64,000 bases of DNA from Spiribacter salinus M19-40 (GTDB lineage: Bacteria > Pseudomonadota > Gammaproteobacteria > Nitrococcales > Nitrococcaceae). Below, piece by piece: positions 39,558-50,000 of the stretch. The position numbers were made by a program, and so were the translations under genes. The notes beneath the pieces are model-generated. The model had not been told where the DNA came from and made no database searches. It saw only the letters and a list, made by a program, of their open reading frames with translations. The stretch is taken from positions 620,001-684,000 of the forward strand of contig NC_021291.1 of the NCBI RefSeq assembly GCF_000319575.2. Direction: 5' to 3'. How positions within the stretch are numbered: position 1 is the first letter of the stretch; every line of letters starts with the position of its first letter.

Positions 39558-39568
39558 GTAACAGTTAC
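39558..39568. promoter_or_regulatory. GTAAC-A-GTTAC palindrome, possible activator site
   Basis: A perfect 11-base palindrome overlapping the acs stop codon, about 145 bases upstream of the predicted sigma54-dependent start. Further half-sites occur at 39526-39530 (GTTAC) and 39516-39520 (ATTAC). Similar GTTAC and GTAAC words occur at 46026-46030 and 46074-46078 near the cbr operon start. Candidate upstream activating sites; unproven. Confidence 0.3.
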
Positions 39569-41502
39569 TGGTTGGCTCGGTTGCTGATGAGTTCATCGAC
39601 CACCGACGGGTCAGCGAGCGTGCTCGTGTCACCCAGGCTGTCCAGTTCGTTGGTGGCGACCTTGCGCAAAATGCGCCGCATGATCTTGCCGGACCGGGTT
39701 TTCGGCAGGCCCGGTGCCCACTGAATCACGTCTGGCTTGGCAATTGGTCCGATCTCTTTGCGTACCAGAGCCGCCAACTCGGCCTGCAGATCATCGGTAG
39801 GGTCGACGCCGTTGATCAGCGTGACGTAGCAGTAAATGCCCTGTCCCTTCAGATCATGCGGATAACCCACCACAGCGGCTTCAGCCACCGCGTCATGCAG
39901 CACAAGGGCACTTTCGATCTCGGCGGTGCCCATGCGATGACCCGAGACGTTAAGCACGTCATCCACGCGGCCGGTAATCCAGTAATACCCATCGGCATCA
40001 CGCCGGGCGCCGTCGCCGGTGAAGTACTTGCCCTTGTAGGTCGTCAGGTAAGTGTTCATGAACCGCTCATGATCGCCGTAAATCGTGCGCATCATGCTCG
40101 GCCACGCCTGATTGATGCACAGATTCCCTTCGGTAGCGCCCTCAAGGACGTTCCCTTCGTTGTCGACGAGCTGGGGCTCAACGCCGAAGAATGGCAATGT
40201 CGCTGAGCCAGGCTTGAGATCGACCGCCCCAGGGAGCGCCGAGATCATGATCGCGCCGGTCTCGGTTTGCCACCAGGTATCCACGATCCGGCAGCGCTCG
40301 TCGCCCACCACGCGGTAGTACCACTCCCAGGCTTCGGGGTTGATGGGCTCGCCCACCGTGCCGAGGATTCGCAGGCTCTGCCGCGAGTATTGCTTGACCA
40401 GCGCTTCGCCCTGGCCCATCAGCGAGCGGATCGCGGTTGGCGCGGTGTAGAAGATGTTGACCTGATGGTCATCAATGACCTGCCAGAAGCGCCCGGCGTC
40501 CGGATAGGTCGGGACGCCTTCGAAGATCAGCGTTGTCGCACCATTCGCCATCGGGCCGTAGACAATATAGCTGTGTCCCGTTACCCAGCCGACATCCGCG
40601 GTGCACCAGTAAATCTCGCCATCCTGGTAGTCAAAGATGTACTTGAAGGTCATGGCAGCTTGCAGCAAATAGCCGCCCGTGGTGTGCAGCACGCCCTTCG
40701 GTTTCCCGGTTGAACCGGAGGTATACAGGATGAACAGCGGATCCTCGGCGTCCATGGGTTCTGGCTCGCAGTCGGCCGAAGCCTCGGCGATTGCCTCCTG
40801 GTACCAGATATCGCGATCGGGGTTCCACGTCACCTCGTTGCCGGTGTGCCGGACGGTGACCACGGTATGCACGCTATCCAGGCCCTCAATGGCCTTTTCC
40901 ACGTTCTCTTTGAGCGGGACGGGCTTACCGCTGCGCAAGCCCTGATCCGCGGTAATGATCGTGCGGCAATCGGCATCTTCAATCCGATCACGGAGGGCAT
41001 GCGGCGAGAATCCCCCGAAAACGATCGAGTGCACGGCACCGATGCGTGTGCAGGCCAGCATCGCCACGGCTGCTTCCGGAATCATGGGCATGTAAATGGA
41101 TACCCGGTCGCCTTTTTTGACACCACGGCTTTTGAGCACGTTGGCGAGGCGACAGACCGCGTCATGGAGTTCGCGATAAGTGATGTGGCGGGTTTTGCCC
41201 GGCTCGTCGGCTTCCCAGATGATGGCGTTGCGATCACCGTGTGTTGCCAGGTGACGATCCACGCAGTTGTAGCTCACATTAAGTTTGCCGCCCTCGAACC
41301 AACGGATCTGACCGGTGGTCAGGTCGTTGTTACTGACCTTATCCCAGCGGGTAAACCAGCTCAGGAAGCGGTCGGCCTGCTCCCCCCAGAATGCGTCGGG
41401 CTCTTCAAGCGAGCGCCGGTACATCGTTTCGTATTCTGAGCGGCTCAACAGAGCCTGGTTCGCGACGGTCTCGGGGACCGGGTAGATTTTTTCTGCGGAC
41501 AT
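39565..41502 (-). CDS. acs: Acetyl-CoA synthetase
   Basis: Activates acetate to acetyl-CoA through acetyl-AMP. It has 645 residues, typical length. The AMP-binding P-loop [12 protein letters not shown], the [12 protein letters not shown] motif, the hinge/A8 region [21 protein letters not shown] and the C-terminal [11 protein letters not shown] are all present; K606 in the last motif corresponds to the lysine regulated by acetylation in the Salmonella enzyme. The ATG at 41502 has GGAGGAG upstream. It lies 52 bases downstream of the cbrB-like gene on the same strand and upstream of the symporter operon. Confidence 0.97.
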   Translation of the reverse strand: MSAEKIYPVPETVANQALLSRSEYETMYRRSLEEPDAFWGEQADRFLSWFTRWDKVSNNDLTTGQIRWFEGGKLNVSYNCVDRHLATHGDRNAIIWEADEPGKTRHITYRELHDAVCRLANVLKSRGVKKGDRVSIYMPMIPEAAVAMLACTRIGAVHSIVFGGFSPHALRDRIEDADCRTIITADQGLRSGKPVPLKENVEKAIEGLDSVHTVVTVRHTGNEVTWNPDRDIWYQEAIAEASADCEPEPMDAEDPLFILYTSGSTGKPKGVLHTTGGYLLQAAMTFKYIFDYQDGEIYWCTADVGWVTGHSYIVYGPMANGATTLIFEGVPTYPDAGRFWQVIDDHQVNIFYTAPTAIRSLMGQGEALVKQYSRQSLRILGTVGEPINPEAWEWYYRVVGDERCRIVDTWWQTETGAIMISALPGAVDLKPGSATLPFFGVEPQLVDNEGNVLEGATEGNLCINQAWPSMMRTIYGDHERFMNTYLTTYKGKYFTGDGARRDADGYYWITGRVDDVLNVSGHRMGTAEIESALVLHDAVAEAAVVGYPHDLKGQGIYCYVTLINGVDPTDDLQAELAALVRKEIGPIAKPDVIQWAPGLPKTRSGKIMRRILRKVATNELDSLGDTSTLADPSVVDELISNRANQ

Positions 41503-41554
41503 GCCGTTACTCCTCCATCGTTTGCATTCGTCGCATTGGGTCTGCGTTTACTGC

Positions 41555-42889
41555 CTATCCTGCTTGTCGTCGGCGCTGGAGTCCAAGTCTTTGCCGTCGC
41601 TCCCACAGGGCTTTGCGGCTGATGCCGAGCCGTTTGGCCAGTTCTGTCTCGGTCAGCGCCGCCTCGTGTGTCCGGACAAAGGCCCGGAAATACTCCTCCA
41701 GCGACAGGTCCATTCTCTCTGCTGCAGGATCGCCGTCGGCGTCTTTGAGCGCCAGATCGCTGGCCGATACCTCGCTGCCATCGGTGAGAATGACCGCGCG
41801 CTCGATGACGTTCTCCAGTTCACGGACGTTGCCGGGCCAGTGATGGGCCTGGATTTGCACAAGCGCGTCCTTGCTGAATGCCATGGTCGGTCGATTAAGC
41901 CGCCGGCAGGCCTTTTCCAGGAGAAACTGCGCCAGTTCGGGCAGATCCTCGCTGCGCTCACGTAACGGCGGCAACCGAATCTCCATGACATTGATTCTGA
42001 AATACAAATCGTCACGAAAATCTCCGACCCGGATCAGGGCTGGAAGATCCTGATGGGTCGCCGCAATAAGCCGGATATCGACGCGTCTTGATTGGGACGC
42101 GCCAACCCGCCGAATCTCTGATTCTTGCAGAACCCGCAGCAGCCGGCCCTGGGCAGCGGTGGGGAGCTCGGCAATTTCATCGAGAAATAGCGTCCCGCCA
42201 TTCGCGGCCTCAACCAGACCCTCACGGGCACGCTCGGCGCCGGTAAATGCCCCTTTCTCATGGCCGAACAGCTCGGCCTCGATCAGTGTTTCTGGTATGG
42301 AGGCGCAGTTCACGGCGATGAGCGGGCCATCGCGACGGTGGCTTTGCTCGTGCAGTGAACGGGCCACCAGCTCCTTGCCAGTGCCGGATTCTCCCAGGAT
42401 CAAGACCGTTGTGTCGGTCGGGGCCACTCGGTTGATGCGCTCGAACACACCCTGCATTGGCGCGCAGTGACCGACGATGCCGGTCACCGGGTAGTCCGCG
42501 TCGATCTGCGCCCGCAGCGCTGCATTCTGGCGCTGCAGCGTATGCTCGCGCAGGGCACGCTCCACGGTCATCCGCAGCTCGTCATTGTCAAAAGGCTTGG
42601 GGATATAATCGACCGCGCCGCGCCGCATGGCGTCGACAGCAGAGCGCACACTGGCATAGCTGGTCATGATAATGACCGGGACATCGCCCGCCGCCTCGAT
42701 CAAGTCCATCCCGTTGCGCCCGGGGAGGCGAATGTCCGCAACGATTAAATCATGGTGGCTGAGCGGGCCATTCGCTAGCGCCTCTTCAACGGACTCTGCG
42801 CCAGTGACATGCAGGCCATCGCGTTCGAGCAGACGCATGATGGCCTGGCGGATGATGGTTTCGTCTTCAATGATCAGCACGTCAGCCAT
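41555..42889 (-). CDS. cbrB: Sigma54-dependent response regulator, CbrB-like
   Basis: An NtrC-family activator of 444 residues. Receiver domain with IIEDE and phosphoacceptor D52 ([10 protein letters not shown]); AAA+ domain with Walker A GESGTGKE at 166-173, the sigma54-contacting loop GAFTGA at 213-218 and Walker [10 protein letters not shown] at 231-239; C-terminal Fis-type helix-turn-helix ([21 protein letters not shown]). The ATG overlaps the upstream kinase gene by 8 bases. The name rests on synteny: gluQ, small membrane protein, CbrA-type kinase and this regulator occur in the same order as in Pseudomonas. In Pseudomonas CbrAB governs carbon/nitrogen balance and the Crc/Hfq system. Here acs follows in place of pcnB. 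Confidence 0.87.
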   Translation of the reverse strand: MADVLIIEDETIIRQAIMRLLERDGLHVTGAESVEEALANGPLSHHDLIVADIRLPGRNGMDLIEAAGDVPVIIMTSYASVRSAVDAMRRGAVDYIPKPFDNDELRMTVERALREHTLQRQNAALRAQIDADYPVTGIVGHCAPMQGVFERINRVAPTDTTVLILGESGTGKELVARSLHEQSHRRDGPLIAVNCASIPETLIEAELFGHEKGAFTGAERAREGLVEAANGGTLFLDEIAELPTAAQGRLLRVLQESEIRRVGASQSRRVDIRLIAATHQDLPALIRVGDFRDDLYFRINVMEIRLPPLRERSEDLPELAQFLLEKACRRLNRPTMAFSKDALVQIQAHHWPGNVRELENVIERAVILTDGSEVSASDLALKDADGDPAAERMDLSLEEYFRAFVRTHEAALTETELAKRLGISRKALWERRQRLGLQRRRQAG

Positions 42890-45821
42890 GCGCTTGCAGT
42901 TCTCCCGGCAGATCAGCGACAGGTAACCGGATGACCACCTCCGTACCCGAGGTGCGACCGCGGCGAGGCTGCAGGTTCAAGCTGCCCTGGTAGTCGCTGA
43001 CGATGTTGTAGGCGAGTGATAGCCCAAGGCCGGTGCCTTGTCCCGGTGCTTTGGTGGTGAAAAACGGCTCCAGTACTTTGTCCCGGATGCCGGCCGGGAT
43101 CCCATGGCCCGAGTCAGTAATGCGAATCGTGACCGTATCGCGCTGGCGCTTGGCCGTGGTGCGGATCTCGTCACCGGGCGCACAGGCGTCGACTGCATTG
43201 CTGTAAAAGTTCACGAACACCTGCACCAGACGCTGGTGTTCGGCCATGACGGCGAGGCCGGCTGGGATATCGTTGTGAAAAGAGAGCGCCCGGGCGCGAC
43301 TGGCCAGCCTAACCAGCCGTTTGGCCTCCTCGGTGACCGCCGCGAGATCGGTGGGCTCGGGTGTGCGGGGCTCGTTCACCCGGCCTGCGTGGGCGTAGCC
43401 AACCAAGGTCTGGACGATATGGTTGATGCGCTGCGTCTGCTCCAGGATCTGCGTCGATCGCGCTCGATCGGGGTCTTCCTCATGCAGTTCCTGAGCCAGA
43501 CAGGCAATGCCCGTTACCGGATTGCCGATTTCGTGGGCAACCCCTGCTGCCAAGCGCCCAATCGAGGCAAGGCGCTCGCTATGGGTCAGCTCATCCTCGA
43601 GGCGCTGGACGTCGGTGACATCCTCGAGCAAGACGAGTTGATCCCCATTCTCGTCTCCCGCAGGACCACCGATCAGTGCCTTGTGCAGGGTGAGCCAGCG
43701 GCGCTGATCGGGCAGGGCGAGTGGCCGTTTGTAGGCCTTGTTGCTGTCCTCACTGATGAACGACGCCAGGAGCTCTCCCCAAGGCGCCGGCACTTCTCGA
43801 AGGTGTCGGCTCAGCACACGGGGTGCCCGAATTCCGGTCATCGCGTCCATGGCCGGATTCCAGCGCGCGATGTGGCCCGCCGGCGTAATGGCGACGACAC
43901 CGAGGGGTAGGTCTTCGAGAATCTGGCGATGATAGCGGCGCAGCGTGTCGAGCTCGGCGGCGATGCCCCGTAGCCCACCCTGGGAGCGCTCCAGGCGCTC
44001 TTCAATCAAGCGCACATTCTGGGCAATGGCCCCGCGGCTGTCAGCGTCGAGCCGCAGACATTGATCCACAATATCCCGGGCCAGGACGGGCCCCATCATC
44101 CCGGAGAGATTTCGTTGCACCTGCTCACGCAGCTGATGCAGTCGGTCAGGCCGGTTTTCGGACCAGGCGAGATCCATGTCATCGAGCGCTTTGGCAATTT
44201 CGGCCTCCGCGGCCGGGGCGCCCATGACGGGAGTGAGTTGCTCGACGAATTGTTGCGGTGAGGTGGCCAGTAGCGCACCGCTTGGCATGCTCGTGCTGAC
44301 ATCGCGACAGGCACCGGCAGCGGCCACTTCACGGCGGTCTTGTCGTGTGAAGGTGGATACGGCGATAAACACCAGCAGATTTGCACTGACCGACCAGAAG
44401 GCCATGCTCCCGAAGTGGGCCGGCGTCTGCGCAGCCAGCAGATCAACGCCGACCACCTCGATCGGGCCAACGGTGGAGAGTGCCGGGAAGAGACCCGCAA
44501 TGCCCCAGAGACTGCCGCCAGCCACCAGCCCGGCGATGAATCCGGATCGGGTCGCGCCGGGCCAGTAGAGCAGCGCTATAACGCCGGGGATAAGCTGGGC
44601 CATAGCCAGAAAGGAAATCAGCCCCCAGGACACCAGCCCGTCACTGCGCTCCAGGGTGAGGTAGAAAACGTAGCCAGCACCGATGATGGCAACGATCAGC
44701 ATCCGCCGCACCCAGCGCAGGGTGCCGTAAAGATCGCCCAGGGGCGCCAGCCTGATCAAAGGCAGCACCAAGTGGTTGAGGCACATCGACGAGAGCGCCA
44801 GCGTTGAGACAATGATCATGGCGCTGGCGGCCGAGATACCACCCAGATAGACAAACAACGCGACAGCGGGTGACTCAGTTAATTGGGCGATGCCCAACAC
44901 GGTGTAATCCGTGGGTGTGTCGAGTCCGATGGCCTGGCCAGACCAGAGCAGCGGCGGGATCGCCGCGGCAATCACCAGCAGGAACAGCGGAAAGGCCCAG
45001 CTCGCCGTGCGCAGCCCGGCATCCTGGAGATTCTCGGTGAACAGCATGTGGAACTGTCGCGGCAGCAGAAAGGCGGCTGCGAAGGCAAGAAACATCAGCC
45101 CGGTCCATTCTCCACCACCGACACCGCGCGTGAACTGCGATAACCGCCTGGGATCCTGATTCAGCCAGTCCTGAAGCCCGCTCCAATGACCGAAGGCCAT
45201 GCTCACGGCCAGGCCCGTGATGAACACCAGGGCGGCCATTTTGACCACCGATTCGAAGGCAATGGCGGCGACGAGGCCACTGTGCTTTTCGCGTGGCGTG
45301 ACATGCCGGGCCCCAAAAATGATCGCGAACACCGTCACGATCACACAGAACACGATGGCAATTAGCTGAGGTGGTGAGTCGCCGGTGAGGATTTGGGTGG
45401 ACTCGGACACGGCCCGCACCTGGAGCGCAAGGTAGGGCAGGCTCCCCGTCAGGATCATCAGTGTCACCAGGATGCCGGCGAGTTGACTGTCAAAGCGGAA
45501 AGCAAACAAGTCGGCCACGGAGGTGAGCTGATGGCGTCGGGTGAGCCTGAGCAGCGGCATCAGCAAAACGGGCGTGAGCGCAAAGGCGAGCGTGACGCCT
45601 ACGTAGATCGTGATAAAGACAAGCCCTGAGCTCCCGGCAAAACCCACGCTGCCGTAATAGCTCCACGTTGTCGCGTAGACGCCGAGTGAGAGCACGTAGA
45701 CGGCTGGGTGACGGACAATTCGACTGGGTATCCAGCCGCGTTCGCTGGCATGAGCAACGAGAAACAGCAGCGACAGATAGACCGTCGCGCCGATGAAAAG
45801 TGTGGTCAGGCTAAAGGTCAC
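42882..45821 (-). CDS. cbrA: SSS-transporter-like sensor histidine kinase, CbrA-like
   Basis: A 979-residue membrane sensor. Residues 1-490 form a sodium:solute symporter-like module of about 13 helices. A STAC-like linker (about 520-600) and a PAS domain (about 625-735, [18 protein letters not shown]) follow. The kinase core has H763 in GVAHEIGNP, the N box around N871-N875 (NFYSNAVDA), DSGHG at 903-907 and GTGLGLS at 929-935. This architecture is that of CbrA (about 983 residues in Pseudomonas) and of the related CrbS; the absence of a C-terminal receiver and the NtrC-type partner favour CbrA. It overlaps cbrB by 8 bases and the upstream small gene by 11. Confidence 0.88.
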   Translation of the reverse strand: MTFSLTTLFIGATVYLSLLFLVAHASERGWIPSRIVRHPAVYVLSLGVYATTWSYYGSVGFAGSSGLVFITIYVGVTLAFALTPVLLMPLLRLTRRHQLTSVADLFAFRFDSQLAGILVTLMILTGSLPYLALQVRAVSESTQILTGDSPPQLIAIVFCVIVTVFAIIFGARHVTPREKHSGLVAAIAFESVVKMAALVFITGLAVSMAFGHWSGLQDWLNQDPRRLSQFTRGVGGGEWTGLMFLAFAAAFLLPRQFHMLFTENLQDAGLRTASWAFPLFLLVIAAAIPPLLWSGQAIGLDTPTDYTVLGIAQLTESPAVALFVYLGGISAASAMIIVSTLALSSMCLNHLVLPLIRLAPLGDLYGTLRWVRRMLIVAIIGAGYVFYLTLERSDGLVSWGLISFLAMAQLIPGVIALLYWPGATRSGFIAGLVAGGSLWGIAGLFPALSTVGPIEVVGVDLLAAQTPAHFGSMAFWSVSANLLVFIAVSTFTRQDRREVAAAGACRDVSTSMPSGALLATSPQQFVEQLTPVMGAPAAEAEIAKALDDMDLAWSENRPDRLHQLREQVQRNLSGMMGPVLARDIVDQCLRLDADSRGAIAQNVRLIEERLERSQGGLRGIAAELDTLRRYHRQILEDLPLGVVAITPAGHIARWNPAMDAMTGIRAPRVLSRHLREVPAPWGELLASFISEDSNKAYKRPLALPDQRRWLTLHKALIGGPAGDENGDQLVLLEDVTDVQRLEDELTHSERLASIGRLAAGVAHEIGNPVTGIACLAQELHEEDPDRARSTQILEQTQRINHIVQTLVGYAHAGRVNEPRTPEPTDLAAVTEEAKRLVRLASRARALSFHNDIPAGLAVMAEHQRLVQVFVNFYSNAVDACAPGDEIRTTAKRQRDTVTIRITDSGHGIPAGIRDKVLEPFFTTKAPGQGTGLGLSLAYNIVSDYQGSLNLQPRRGRTSGTEVVIRLPVADLPGELQAHG

Positions 45822-46005
45822 GCCGGCCCCCGAGCAGGTTGGTCATCGCGACCACGCCGATATAGCCAAGCCAGAGGGCGAAGGGCAGATACCAGGGTGC
45901 CGAGAGCCCGGACCACCAGATCGCAAAGGGAGAGACGAACAGCACCAGTCCGATGCCTAGCAGCAATAGACTGACAGAGCCCGTAGACGCTTCTTGCCTG
46001 GGCAT
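45811..46005 (-). CDS. cbrX: CbrX-like small membrane protein
   Basis: A 64-residue protein with two predicted helices (VSLLLLGIGLVLFVSPFAIWW and YLPFALWLGYIGVVAMTNLL). It overlaps the start of the CbrA-like gene by 11 bases. In Pseudomonas a small ORF of this kind, called cbrX, lies between gluQ and cbrA and is translationally coupled to cbrA; position and topology agree. ATG 46005 is chosen because GGAGGAGG lies 7 bases upstream; GTG 46011 would add two residues. Sequence identity to CbrX could not be checked. Confidence 0.7.
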   Translation of the reverse strand: MPRQEASTGSVSLLLLGIGLVLFVSPFAIWWSGLSAPWYLPFALWLGYIGVVAMTNLLGGRRDL

Positions 46006-46066
46006 CGGCACACCTCCTCCTTCCTGTTACTGAACGTATCACAGGTTGGGTGAAGGAAGGGAAGCC

Positions 46067-46954
46067 CTAGGCTGTAACAGCCGGGATCTGGTGGGTGGCC
46101 CAGTTTGCGGTGGCCCAGTCCAGGATCTCCAGCGGGCTGGCTTGATGAAGAGACGAGGGGGGTGCCTGACCCAGGAAGGTCAGTGCTGCCAGAAGTGACG
46201 GTGCCGGGTGAGTCGGGTCCACGGCCGGGGCCTGGTTGGTTTTGCTGAGTTTTCGTCCGCGCGCATCCAGGGCAATTGGCAGGTGTAGATAGCGCGGCGT
46301 CGAGAGCCCAAGGGCGTGTTGCAGCGTGACCTGAGGTGCCGTGGCCGCGCGCAGATCACCCCCCCGTACCACGTCGGTAACGCCAAGCTCGGCGTCATCG
46401 ATCGCCATGGCCAGGTGGTAGGCGTGGAGGCCGTCACCCCGAAGAAGGATGAAATCGCCAATGTCTCGGTAGACGTTGACCGTTATCGCGGGACAGTGTC
46501 GGTCTTCGATGACCCATTCGCCGGGCTCGGTCCGAAAGCGCCAGCTGCGGGCCTCACGGCCGGAGGGGAGACCGGCCCGGCAGGTGCCTGGATAGATCAT
46601 GCCGGCTGGCCCCTCGCGACCGACGGCGGCCACCTCACGACGGGTACAGCCACAGGGATAGGCCCGACCGGCCGCGATCAGTGTCTCGAGTACGGCCTGA
46701 TATCGTGATCGGTTTCCGTCCTGGGTCTGTACGGGGCCGTCCCAGTGCAGGCCAAAAGCCTCCAGTGTTGCCTGGATGTCGGCGGCTGCGCCCGGTTGAC
46801 AGCGGGTCTGGTCCACATCATCAATCCGTAAGTGCCACTGGCCGCCGGCAGCACGTGCGTCCACATAGCTGGCGACGGCTGCAATGAGTGAACCGAAGTG
46901 CAGCGGGCCGGTTGGGCTGGGGGCGAAGCGCCCGATAACGGGATTGTGAGTCAT
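46067..46954 (-). CDS. gluQ: Glutamyl-Q tRNA(Asp) synthetase
   Basis: Attaches glutamate to the queuosine base at position 34 of tRNA-Asp; a truncated GluRS lacking the anticodon-binding half. It has 295 residues. Signatures: HIGH-like APSPTGPLHFGS at 11-22, zinc site with C101, C103, Y121 and C125 (CGCTRREV; YPGTC), and KMSKS-like GRKLSKTNQ. Fills the same place beside the cbr genes as gluQ (yadB) in Pseudomonas. Divergent from smc. Confidence 0.95.
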   Translation of the reverse strand: MTHNPVIGRFAPSPTGPLHFGSLIAAVASYVDARAAGGQWHLRIDDVDQTRCQPGAAADIQATLEAFGLHWDGPVQTQDGNRSRYQAVLETLIAAGRAYPCGCTRREVAAVGREGPAGMIYPGTCRAGLPSGREARSWRFRTEPGEWVIEDRHCPAITVNVYRDIGDFILLRGDGLHAYHLAMAIDDAELGVTDVVRGGDLRAATAPQVTLQHALGLSTPRYLHLPIALDARGRKLSKTNQAPAVDPTHPAPSLLAALTFLGQAPPSSLHQASPLEILDWATANWATHQIPAVTA

Positions 46955-46996
46955 GGTGTCATCCTAGCCGGTGTTGCACGCTCCGCCGACAGCGAT

Positions 46997-47025
46997 TTCC
47001 CAGAAGCGAGTAAAGGCGGTATTTT
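46997..47025 (+). promoter_or_regulatory. Possible sigma70 promoter for smc-zipA-ligA
   Basis: TTCCCA (46997-47002) and TATTTT (47020-47025) with 17-base spacing, each 4 of 6 to consensus, in the 107-base divergent gap between gluQ and smc. Start expected near 47032, 30 bases before the smc ATG. Confidence 0.35.
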
Positions 47026-47061
47026 TACGCTTTTTCCGCCGTCGGGTGATGGACCACTGTA

Positions 47062-50000
47062 ATGCGCCTCAGCAAGATCCGGCTGACCGGTTTTAAATCG
47101 TTTGTGGATGCCACACCGGTACCCTTTCCGGGCGGCATCACTGCCATCGTCGGACCCAATGGTTGCGGTAAATCCAACATCATCGACGCCGTTCGATGGG
47201 TGATGGGGGAGAGCTCTGCGCGGCATCTGCGGGGAGGCTCCATGGCGGATGTCATCTTTAGCGGATCGGGGAGTCGCAAGCCCGTCGGTCAGGCCAGCAT
47301 CGAGCTGGTTTTCGACAACAGCGATGGCGCCCTCGGGGGGCAGTACGCCAGCTTCAGTGAGATCTCGGTCCGCCGACAGGTCAACCGTGACGGGCAGTCC
47401 GCCTACTATCTCAATGGCACGCGTTGCCGGCGTCGAGACATTACCGACGTCTTTCTGGGCACCGGCTTGGGTCCGCGCAGTTACTCCATTATCGAGCAGG
47501 GCACGATATCGCGCCTGATTGAGGCAAAGCCCGAGGAGTTGCGGGGCTACCTTGAGGAAGCCGCGGGCATCAGCCTCTACAAAGAGCGCCGGCGGGAGAC
47601 CGAGCGGCGCATGCGCGATACCCGCGAGAATCTCGAGCGGCTCGAGGACGTCCGTGATGAGGTCGGGCGGCAGCTGGAAAAACTCGCGAAGCAAGCGGAG
47701 ACCGCAGAGCGTTACCGCAGCCTGAAAGGCGAAGAGCGCCAACGCCGGGCCGAGCTGCTGATGCTGCGCATTCGCGGCCTTGAGAACAGCCGCGCTGAGC
47801 TCGCCCGGGAGCTCGCCGAGCGCAACAACGCGCTGGAGTCACGGATTGCTGAGCAGCGCAGTGTTGAGCGGGACATGGAGTCGCTGCGCGCACGGCATGC
47901 CGAGGACAGCGACGCGCTCAACGAAATACAGGGGCGGTACTACCAGATCGGTTCAGATATCGCGCGGATTGAGCAGCGGATCAGTCATCGGCGCGAATTA
48001 AGAGACAGCAGTGCCCGTGAGCTTGAGCGCAATCGCGAGGCGCTGGAGCGCACCGAGGCCGAACTGGCTGAGGATTCCGAAAAAAAGGCCCTGTTGGTTG
48101 AGCGCCTGGCTACCCTTGAGCCAGAGCTTACCGCCACAGACACCGAGCTCGAGGATGCCGACCAGAAAGCGCGAGAAGCCCGACTGAGCCTCGATCAGGC
48201 GCGAGAACAGCTCGACGTGCTGAACGAACGGCGGGGCGATGCCGAGCGTCAGGCCGAGGTCGAGCGGGCCCGAATTGAGCAGCTTGAAGCCCGCCAAACC
48301 GAGCGCCAGCGCCGTCAGGCCCAGTTGGCAGCGGAGCTTGACGAGCTGCCGGGCGGAGACAACAGCCCCGGGTCAGGCCTTGAGGCGGAGATTGCACAGT
48401 TGACTGCCTCACGCGCTGAGCTCGGCCAGCGGCTGGAGCAGCTCGATGCGGAGCGGACGCAAGCACGTGAGCATATTGACACGACCCGCACTGCGCTCGA
48501 TGGCCACCGTGAGGCGCTCAGCGAGGCCCGAGCTCGCCACACCTCCCTGGAGACGTTGCAGGCCGCTGCGCTGGGTGCTGATGGCGAGGTGAGTGACTGG
48601 CTTGATCGCCTCGGACTGCGTGGTGCACCGCGTCTGGGTGAGGGCATCGAAGTGGCACCGGGGTGGGAGCGAGCACTGGAGGCGGTGCTCGGCGATGCGT
48701 TGCAGGCCATTGCCGCATCAGACCTCGAGACACTCGCCGCCAGGGCCGAATCGCTCGCCGGCGGCCAGGTCATGCTGTATGACGCGGGCGCAGAGCTGAC
48801 TGGCGCACCCGGGGCAGACGCAGCAGGGCTGAGCACGCTTGGATCCCTGGTGAGCGGGCCAGCGTTGATCCATGAATTGCTCGCGGGCGTTCACATCGCC
48901 GAGGACACGGAGACGGCATCGCGGCATCTCTCCGCGCTGGGTCCCGGGCAGTCCGTCGTGACGCGCGATGGCCGGTGGTTTGGCCCCCATTGGGTACGCG
49001 TTCGGTCTGAAGAAACAGCGGAAGGTGCCAGCGTGCTGGCGCGTGGTCGCGAGATTGAGGCGCTCGCCGGCCAAATCGCTGAGTTCGCCAGCGCGGTTAC
49101 GGATGCCGAAAAGGCGCTTGCCGACGCGGAGTCGGCCCTCACGATGATCGAGGCGCGAGGCACGGAGCAACAAGAGGCAATAGCGGCGACAGAGCGCGAT
49201 TTGGCGGGTGCCCGGGCCCGTCAGGAGGCCGAGGCCGAGCGAGCGCGTGAACAGCATCGCCGGCGTGAGGGTTTGGTGCAGGAACAAGCGGAACTGCAGT
49301 CAGCCATGGAAGCCGCAGATGACGAGGTCCGCGCCGCTCGTGACCGTCTCGAGGCCGCGCTGACCGATGCAGAAGCCGTCGATCGGTCGCGAGCGCCACT
49401 GGAGGAGACTGCCGAGGAAGCGCGTGAGGCCGTGGAAGCGGCGCGCGAGCACACAGAGGAGGTGCGTGGTCGCCGCCAGGATATCGCGCTTCGTATCGAG
49501 AGCGCGCAGACGGCGCGTGGCTCACTGGATGAGGCCATTGCCCGGCTTGAGCGCCAGAAAGCCCAACTTGAATCTCGCAACCAGGAGTTGGGGGCGGCGC
49601 TGGATGAGGTCTCTGACTCGGATGAAACCCTGGAGGCAGAGCGCCAGTCGTTGCTTGAGCAACGGGTCGCTGTGGAGACAGAGCTTGCCGAGGCGCGTCG
49701 CCGTCTTGAGGACGCCGATGCCGGTCTGCGTGAGCGAGATCAGCAAAGAAGTGCGGCCGAGGCGGCGGTGAGTGAGTTGCGGGAGGCGGCAGAGAGCGCG
49801 CGTTACCGCGATTACGAGATCGAGGCGCGCTTGCAGACCCAACGCGAACAGCTCGATGGCCTGGAGGTTGATGTCGCCGCTGTCACGGCGGCTTTACCAG
49901 AGACAGCGGACGAAGCGGAATGGGAAACGGAGCTCGAGCGGCTCGATGCCAGAATTCGGCGCCTCGGCCCGATCAACCTGGCGGCCATTGACGAACATCG

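Noticed and set aside
41503-41554. Search for a crcZ-like sRNA or sigma54 promoter between cbrB and acs
   Set aside because: Only 52 bases; no GG-N10-GC element with correct spacing and no stable hairpin were found on the minus strand.
47005-47040. Imperfect GTAAA/TTTAC and GGCGG/CCGCC repeats in the gluQ-smc gap
   Set aside because: Arms are five bases or shorter with long loops and overlap the proposed promoter; too weak to call an operator.
46951-47742. 263-residue minus-strand open frame across the smc start
   Set aside because: Overlaps the conserved SMC head domain and the divergent promoter gap; no recognisable domain.
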